A stretch of DNA of 64,000 bases. Source: CALNZV01 sp942491115 (GTDB lineage: Bacteria; Desulfobacterota; Desulfobacteria; Desulfobacterales; UBA5852). Every line of letters begins with the position of its first letter. Within the stretch, counting starts at the first letter, position 1. Of this stretch, positions 58,969 to 64,000 are shown piece after piece. Both the position numbers and the translations under genes were made by a program. The stretch is from assembly GCA_942491115.1 (NCBI GenBank), contig CALNZV010000004.1, positions 310,001 through 374,000 on the forward strand. The letters run 5' to 3'. Below the pieces are notes generated by a model. That model was given only the letters and a program-made list of their open reading frames with translations, ran no database searches and was not told the origin of the DNA.

Positions 58969-59838
58969 CTAGTCTTCTTGATTCCAGATCCTTCCACAAG
59001 AATGACATTGATATCTGGAAATGTTGGATTCGCCTCGATCTTTGGAGCCCCACGTCTCGCCCTTTGTCATTTCACTGGATCGATTCGAAATGTTGCCAGC
59101 GGTCGACACTTTGCTACTACCGCAAGAGCATTTGACTCCAGACACTCGATTCGATTCATTTCCACTACTCATCTTATATCGCTCGTTTGCCAGTATTTTA
59201 ACTTCTTCCTGCGTTGGTTCCTTCATGGCCACATTCCAAATGTTGCTCCGTGAGGGTTTCCGTCGTTCGTACGGATTCACTTCCCGTGATGTTGCAGCAG
59301 CCGCAGTCATGCGTGCCGTTTGTTCCCGCTGAAGTCGAGCCTGGTCGTGTTGCGCCTGTATCAATCGCTGCGGTACCGGAACTTTGCGCATAAATCCACC
59401 CTGTGGTGTTTGTAATGTTTTCTTGGCCTTTGGTTTTCCCCGAAGCTCTCCGACAATTGCGAGAGGGTCTCCCTGTTGAAAGGCTCGTGCCGACTCGTGG
59501 GCCATTTCCTGTTGCAATTCCGAAAAGGCTTGCGCAAACACTTGTTGTACCCCATTTTGGAGTTGATCATTGACAATATCTTGATCCAAGACAGTCACTG
59601 GAGCGTGTCGAACCGCGCTGGTGGTGTAATAATGAGACGTGCAAAAGGGCGTTGGTTTTGCCTTTCGTGTCGTCAATTTCATTTCTACCGACACTGCTGC
59701 TGGTGCTTTCCCGCAGAAGGAACACATTGTGACTTTTTGTGTGGAAGAAAATGGTCTCTTTGAGCCGGAAGCGCCCGACGTCGACGACATCATGGTGACG
59801 TGAAAATGGCGCCACGATACGATTTTCTTGGAACTCAT
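58969..59838 (-). CDS. TFIIS-type zinc-ribbon protein
   Basis: This 289-residue single-exon protein ends with a C-terminal zinc ribbon: CSCGSSKVSTAGNIS then YQCHSCGRIW, spaced about 40 residues, as in transcription elongation factor TFIIS and Pol II subunit Rpb9. An N-terminal Cys pair (MCSFCGKAP with FCTSHYY) may form another zinc site. The middle is Gln/Arg-rich and helical. The family could be a TFIIS-like or a DNA-repair factor. A start at 59793-59796 (MMSSTSG) would shorten the N-terminus by about 15 residues. Confidence 0.7.
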   Translation of the reverse strand: MSSKKIVSWRHFHVTMMSSTSGASGSKRPFSSTQKVTMCSFCGKAPAAVSVEMKLTTRKAKPTPFCTSHYYTTSAVRHAPVTVLDQDIVNDQLQNGVQQVFAQAFSELQQEMAHESARAFQQGDPLAIVGELRGKPKAKKTLQTPQGGFMRKVPVPQRLIQAQHDQARLQREQTARMTAAAATSREVNPYERRKPSRSNIWNVAMKEPTQEEVKILANERYKMSSGNESNRVSGVKCSCGSSKVSTAGNISNRSSEMTKGETWGSKDRGESNISRYQCHSCGRIWNQED

Positions 59839-60012
59839 CCCTCCGCGCGCGACAATCCTCCCTCCGAGCTCATTTTTGTACGTGCGTACGTCAAGTGATG
59901 ACTCATTCGCTTTTTGATGCTTTTTGCGGCGTCATCATCGCATCAACAGCACAACGAACACCTCCATTCTGATGATGCTAAAGTTGCCACAATTGATAAC
60001 TCAGTATAGACA

Positions 60013-62723
60013 ATGAAGATCCCAGCCTTGACAGTCGCCGTGCTGCTCTTGACAGAAACAAATGGGTTCATCACGCCTACAAGAAGAACACGGGGCCGCG
60101 CGCCGTTACGTCTGTCGTCATCGGTATCCGACACTACGGAACTCATGAAGGACATTCGCAAACAGATTGAAATGGACGAGGACGCCAATCTTGTGATTCA
60201 AGCCCTACGAGGCCAAGGAATGAATGATGATGATGCTGCCGTCAAGGGCCTGGAAATGAGATTGATTGATGTCGAGAGTGCCGACAAATCTCAACTCCCA
60301 TACGAATACGACCCGACAGCCTTGAAGGCATTCTTTTCCAAACGACCATTGGTTGTGTTGTCTCGTATTGTGCAAGTATTAAGTGTAGGAGGTGGTGTCT
60401 TGTTTAATACAATCATGGATACTTTGTTGGGTCGAATGACGCCCGACTTGGAAGTCCAACGAGCTATTGAATTGAGAGATATCATTACTTCTCTCGGCCC
60501 CTTTTTCATCAAACTTGGACAGGCTCTCTCGATTCGTCCTGATATCCTCAGTCCGAGAAGTATGGTGGAGTTGCAGAAACTGTGTGATAAAGTACCATCG
60601 TTTGATAGTAAAATTGCCTTTGCCACCATTGAAGCCGAGTTGGGCAAAACGATCAATGAAGTCTTTTCCGAAATTACACCCGAAGCAGTGGCTGCAGCCA
60701 GCTTGGGCCAGGTGTACAAGGCGACACTCAGATCCACGGGTGAAACGGTAGCAGTCAAGGTTCAGCGTCCAGCAGTCTTGGAAACGGTATCACTAGACTT
60801 GTACTTAGCACGAGAGCTTGGAATGTTTATTCGCAATTTCCCCGCCTTGGCCGATAAGCTGGATGCGGTTGCTCTTTTGGATGAGTTTGCCTATCGCTTC
60901 TACCAAGAACTTGATTACAACCTGGAATGTGAGAATGGACTGCGAATCCAAAAGGAAATGCAAAAGCTACCAATGGTCAAGATTCCCGATAACTTCCCGG
61001 AATATACGTCACGTCGTGTGCACGTTGCCGAGTGGGTGGATGGAGAAAAGCTCTCACAAAGCAAAGCAGACGATGTTGGAGCGTTGGTGAATCTTGGAGT
61101 GATTACGTACTTGACGCAGCTGCTTGAGTCAGGATTCTTTCACGCAGATCCCCATCCAGGTACGTCCGGGAATTCTTTGTGTTAACTGTGTAGATTTTTG
61201 TAGTAATATTCGCGTTTTCCGGTCGCTGCAGGAAACATGCTTCGTACAACTGATGGAAAGCTTTGTATTCTTGATTTCGGACTAATGACGGAGATTGACG
61301 ACTCTGTCAAATATGGAATGATCGAGGCGATTGCGCATCTCATTAATCGTGACTACACGGAGATTGGACAAGATTTCATCAACCTTGGGTTCATTCCCGA
61401 AGGAACGGATACCACTCCCATTGTACCGGCTCTTACCAAAGGTAAGTGAAACGAATGCATGTGAATTTCAACACGTATGTGATGACACGCACACACGCAC
61501 TCATTTTTCTCCTTCCAAAATCGCATCACCCTATCTCCCTAGTTTTCGACGTTGCCCTTGCAGGAGGTGGTGCAAAGAGTATTAACTTCCAGGAGCTTGC
61601 AGCTGACTTGGCGGAGATTACCTTTCAATTTCCATTCATGATTCCGCCTTATTTTGCTCTCGTGATTCGGGCCATTTCCGTACTGGAAGGAATCGCACTC
61701 GTTGGAAATCCAAACTTTGCCATTATAGATGAAGCATATCCCTACATTGCTCGAAGACTCATGACGGACGACTCTCCTCGACTTAAAGCAGCGTTAAGAT
61801 ACATGGTGTATGGTGAGTATGCTTTTGTGCGCCATGATTAAAGCTGTTGTTGCTTCTGTTCACACGCATCTTTCGCGATCCTAACCACCCGTAGGTAAGG
61901 AGGGAACTTTTGATGCCGACAAGCTAATTGATTTACTTGATGCACTCGAAAAGTTCTCAGCTGTTCGGGACGAAGGTGACGGAAGTGCATTCAAGGTTGA
62001 CGGCGTTCGTGGGTCGCGTGTAGTAGGATCTGCAGGTGACTTTAGTGGATCGCAACAAGTTGATCTTTCAGATAGAGACACCGATGTTGGTGACGGCCGG
62101 TTCAGAGTCACCACTCTTGTGGTGGACGAGGACGAGGCGAAACAACTTGAAAAGGATGAAACAACTGTTCGTGAAGCACTTCGATTCTTCTTTAGTCCAG
62201 AGGGCCGAGTCTTTCGAGACTTTATGCTGGAAGAGCTTGTGACTGTTGTCGATGCATCAAGTCGCGAGACGATACAGGAACTTACCAGAAACTTGGGCCT
62301 GGGAGGCATTCCAGTTCCTTCTCTGTTTCGTGCCTTGAACCCAAAGCTCTCCGAGAAGGATAGAACGGTAAGTGGCTTGACGACTCAAATATGATATTGT
62401 GTTGAGTGAATACATCTCATCATGCTCTGCTTTGTTCGTGATCTCAGATGGTGCAACAAGTAGGAAAGCTAGTTCAATTTCTCTTTGGCGATTTCGAGGG
62501 CTCTCTGGCTTCGGATCAACCGGATACTCGCGGACGTTTTGCCTCGGATCCGGTTCGTAATGATCGCATTCGACAATTGATTCCAGTAGCACGAGAATAC
62601 GCTCCTCAGCTTCGAGAGTTTGGCACATTGTTGGTGCAAAGGTTAACTGAGAAATCAATTTCTCGGGGTTTGAATTGGGCCAGCGGGAGATTGCTCGGTG
62701 CTTCTCCATCACCGGTTACATAA
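60013..62723 (+). CDS. ABC1/UbiB/ADCK family atypical kinase with plastid leader
   Basis: Five exons (60013-61159, 61232-61441, 61543-61812, 61895-62367, 62448-62723) give 791 residues. The leader MKIPALTVAVLLLTETNGF resembles a signal peptide with Phe at +1, an ASAFAP-like diatom plastid signal. Conserved motifs: KLGQ in PFFIKLGQALSIRPD, Ala-rich loop in AAASLGQVYKA, VAVKVQRP, ELDYNLECEN, FHADPHPGN (split by intron 1) and LDFGLM. The family supports quinone synthesis in mitochondria or plastoglobules. The Asp/Glu-rich C-terminal 200 residues are a diverged extension. Confidence 0.88.
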
Positions 62724-62812
62724 TACTTATACTAGTACATGCATGTCATTAGCTATACCAGATAAACCCAAAACAAAACTGAACTAGCTACTATATACAT
62801 AGAACCGATGCC

Positions 62813-63507
62813 TTATTTCTTTTCTTCCGGAAGAATCCAATGGCGAGTCGTATTATCGAGCAAATAGTCTACAGCATTGTCAATCGGCTTGATAATGAAA
62901 GGTATCGAAGCCAATCCTACACCAGTCGGTCCCCATGCGGCTGCTACAACAGGTAAACTCGCTCTAGATGCAGCAAGCCGACTTGCTTTTACAATCACGT
63001 TGATTGTGGCTCCTGGAATCATGACACTTGCTAGTGCTACATTATTAAGAAAGAGATGCATACAAAGGTGAGAACATGGATTCTGTCACCAAGAGTATGC
63101 ACAGACGACACATAATACATACTTTGCCATAACAGAGTATCAGCGGTAGCTACAAACGTGGCCATTTCTCTGGATTGTTGAGATGCGATAAATGATGAAG
63201 TCGTGGGAGCATCGCCATTCTCAAATGAGTTCCAGGCATGATGGCCAGTGGCGGCGGCGTCAGCGACACAATAGCCAAAGGCAATGCCATAGGATGGCTT
63301 CACAAATTTGGGAAATTGATATCGAAAGCTTTCTCCCACTTCATTTGTATACCCAAGATATCGGAGTGGTGAATCACGAAAGACGTTGTAGTCCTTATCT
63401 TGCTCATCATCCGACGTTGTGCCGCTACTGGTGGCAATCACCATGCGTTCGGTCGTGGCGCCATCGTACACGTATATGTTGCTACTGTATCGTTCTCTCT
63501 TTGTCAT
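62813..63507 (-). CDS. MTFP1/MTP18 mitochondrial fission process protein
   Basis: Exons 63123-63507 and 62813-63036 give 202 residues. The order of motifs matches human MTFP1: LRYLGYTNEVGESFRYQFP, PSYGIAFGYCVADAA, LLWQTLASVMIPGATIN at the splice junction, SIPFIIKPIDNAVDYLLD. The family is inner mitochondrial membrane, involved in fission. The intron was placed with donor GTATGT and acceptor in an ATGTAG site, giving phase 1, which removes an otherwise in-frame stop. Confidence 0.82.
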
Positions 63508-63771
63508 TGTCTCTATAATATACCAAGAAAGTTGATGAGAACGGTGATAGCTTCTACTTTCCTTCGCTTTTCTTTGTCATCGTCACTGCTCACACTGATG
63601 CTCATCGTCATCTTGGTTGAAGTTTGGAGCTCCCACCACGACTCGAACTCGTGAATGGATAGGCGCGATGGCGCGAAAACACCATCATGCACATCATCAT
63701 CAGCCACGCAACAACGAAAGCAGCAAAGCATATTGTAGACTACATACATTAATGTAAAAATACCACAACCA

Positions 63772-64000
63772 ATGAGTTCAATAGAAAAGCCAGAAAAAGT
63801 TCACATGGGCCAGATTGTTCCTGGCGTTTGGGTCGGAAGTTTAGGGGCACTTTCGCATCTCGATACGAGACGAAAGTGGAGTATCATTACGCTGCTCTCG
63901 TCCAATCAAATGGTAAAAGTAACGTGCGACTTGCTTTCGAAATCCAAAGCTACTGTACAAGAGCACATTGTTTGGATATTACGAGATGAGCCACAGGAAG
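63772..64000 (+). CDS. Dual-specificity phosphatase-like protein, 5' part
   Basis: The frame from ATG 63772 runs to the window edge: MSSIEKPEKVHMGQIVPGVW then VGSLGALSHLDTRRKWSIIT. The QIVPGVWVGSLGAL and following WSIITLLS pattern is the N-terminal strand-helix region of dual-specificity and tyrosine phosphatases. The active-site HCxxGxxR is beyond the window. Confidence 0.6.
   Translation, partial: MSSIEKPEKVHMGQIVPGVWVGSLGALSHLDTRRKWSIITLLSSNQMVKVTCDLLSKSKATVQEHIVWILRDEPQE

Noticed and set aside
63640..63725. tRNA-like T-arm (CACGAGTTCGAGTCGTG) on the minus strand
   Set aside because: The 5-bp stem has its loop out of register with the standard TTCRANN position, and no matching D or anticodon arm or 5' acceptor strand was found upstream.
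1..64000. CRISPR arrays, rRNA genes or phage genes
   Set aside because: No regularly spaced short repeats, no rRNA-like conserved stretches and no capsid, terminase or integrase module were seen. The 435-bp repeats are coding.

Overview
The window is two unrelated genomes joined at one point. Bases 1 to about 16,623 are bacterial. Genes are intronless, nearly all on the minus strand, closely spaced, and belong to an exosortase/EpsI exopolysaccharide locus followed by insertion-sequence genes. Bases from about 16,624 to 64,000 are nuclear DNA of a photosynthetic stramenopile, most likely a diatom. That half has short GT-AG introns, compact genes on both strands, an ArgC and an ABC1 kinase with leaders resembling the ASAFAP type of secondary red plastids, a secreted protein with PS/PT repeats, and eukaryote-only families (RPL3, UCH, MTFP1, kaptin-like, topoisomerase II). 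The junction cuts a bacterial transposase in mid-ORF and a eukaryotic coding frame at the same base, so an assembly or library chimera is much likelier than gene transfer.

Bacterial half, in transcription order from high to low coordinates: a stack of insertion-sequence ORFs (16.6-14.4 kb), two AT-rich GT-C membrane glycosyltransferases and a small membrane protein (14.2-11.0 kb), a relic IS3 orfA, a GNAT-like protein, a DUF849/BKACE enzyme, a family 2 glycosyltransferase, a GH20-like glycosidase, a hexapeptide acetyltransferase, exosortase, EpsI, a secreted protein with four 435-bp repeats of golvesin-like halves, and two small fibronectin type III proteins. Together they look like a locus that builds, modifies and exports a surface polysaccharide or sorted surface protein. 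The glycosidase, the glycosyltransferase and the junction transposase each carry a frameshift in or near a G run, which suggests long-read homopolymer error. The organism is perhaps a desulfobacterial relative, but this is a guess.

Eukaryotic half: kaptin-like protein, thymidylate kinase, a TPR-RNA ligase-kinase fusion, a METTL21-type methyltransferase, an R3H protein, an SGNH hydrolase, a small heat-shock protein, a VWA protein with a prenylation box, ArgC, a HAD phosphatase, RPL3, a MATE transporter, an ARM/coiled-coil protein, gamma-carbonic anhydrase, a fatty-acid desaturase, a 2OG oxygenase, a small membrane protein, a DDE transposon lying between a truncated and an intact copy of a UCH deubiquitinase, an LRR protein, a second 2OG oxygenase, an orphan topoisomerase II N-terminus, a beta-helix PS/PT-repeat secreted protein, a nucleolar-like basic protein, a GH18 chitinase-like protein, a zinc-ribbon protein, an ABC1 kinase, MTFP1 and the start of a dual-specificity phosphatase. 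These are ordinary housekeeping neighbours, not an operon or pathway. Spliced models were derived by eye from GT-AG sites, and each restores a frame divisible by three.
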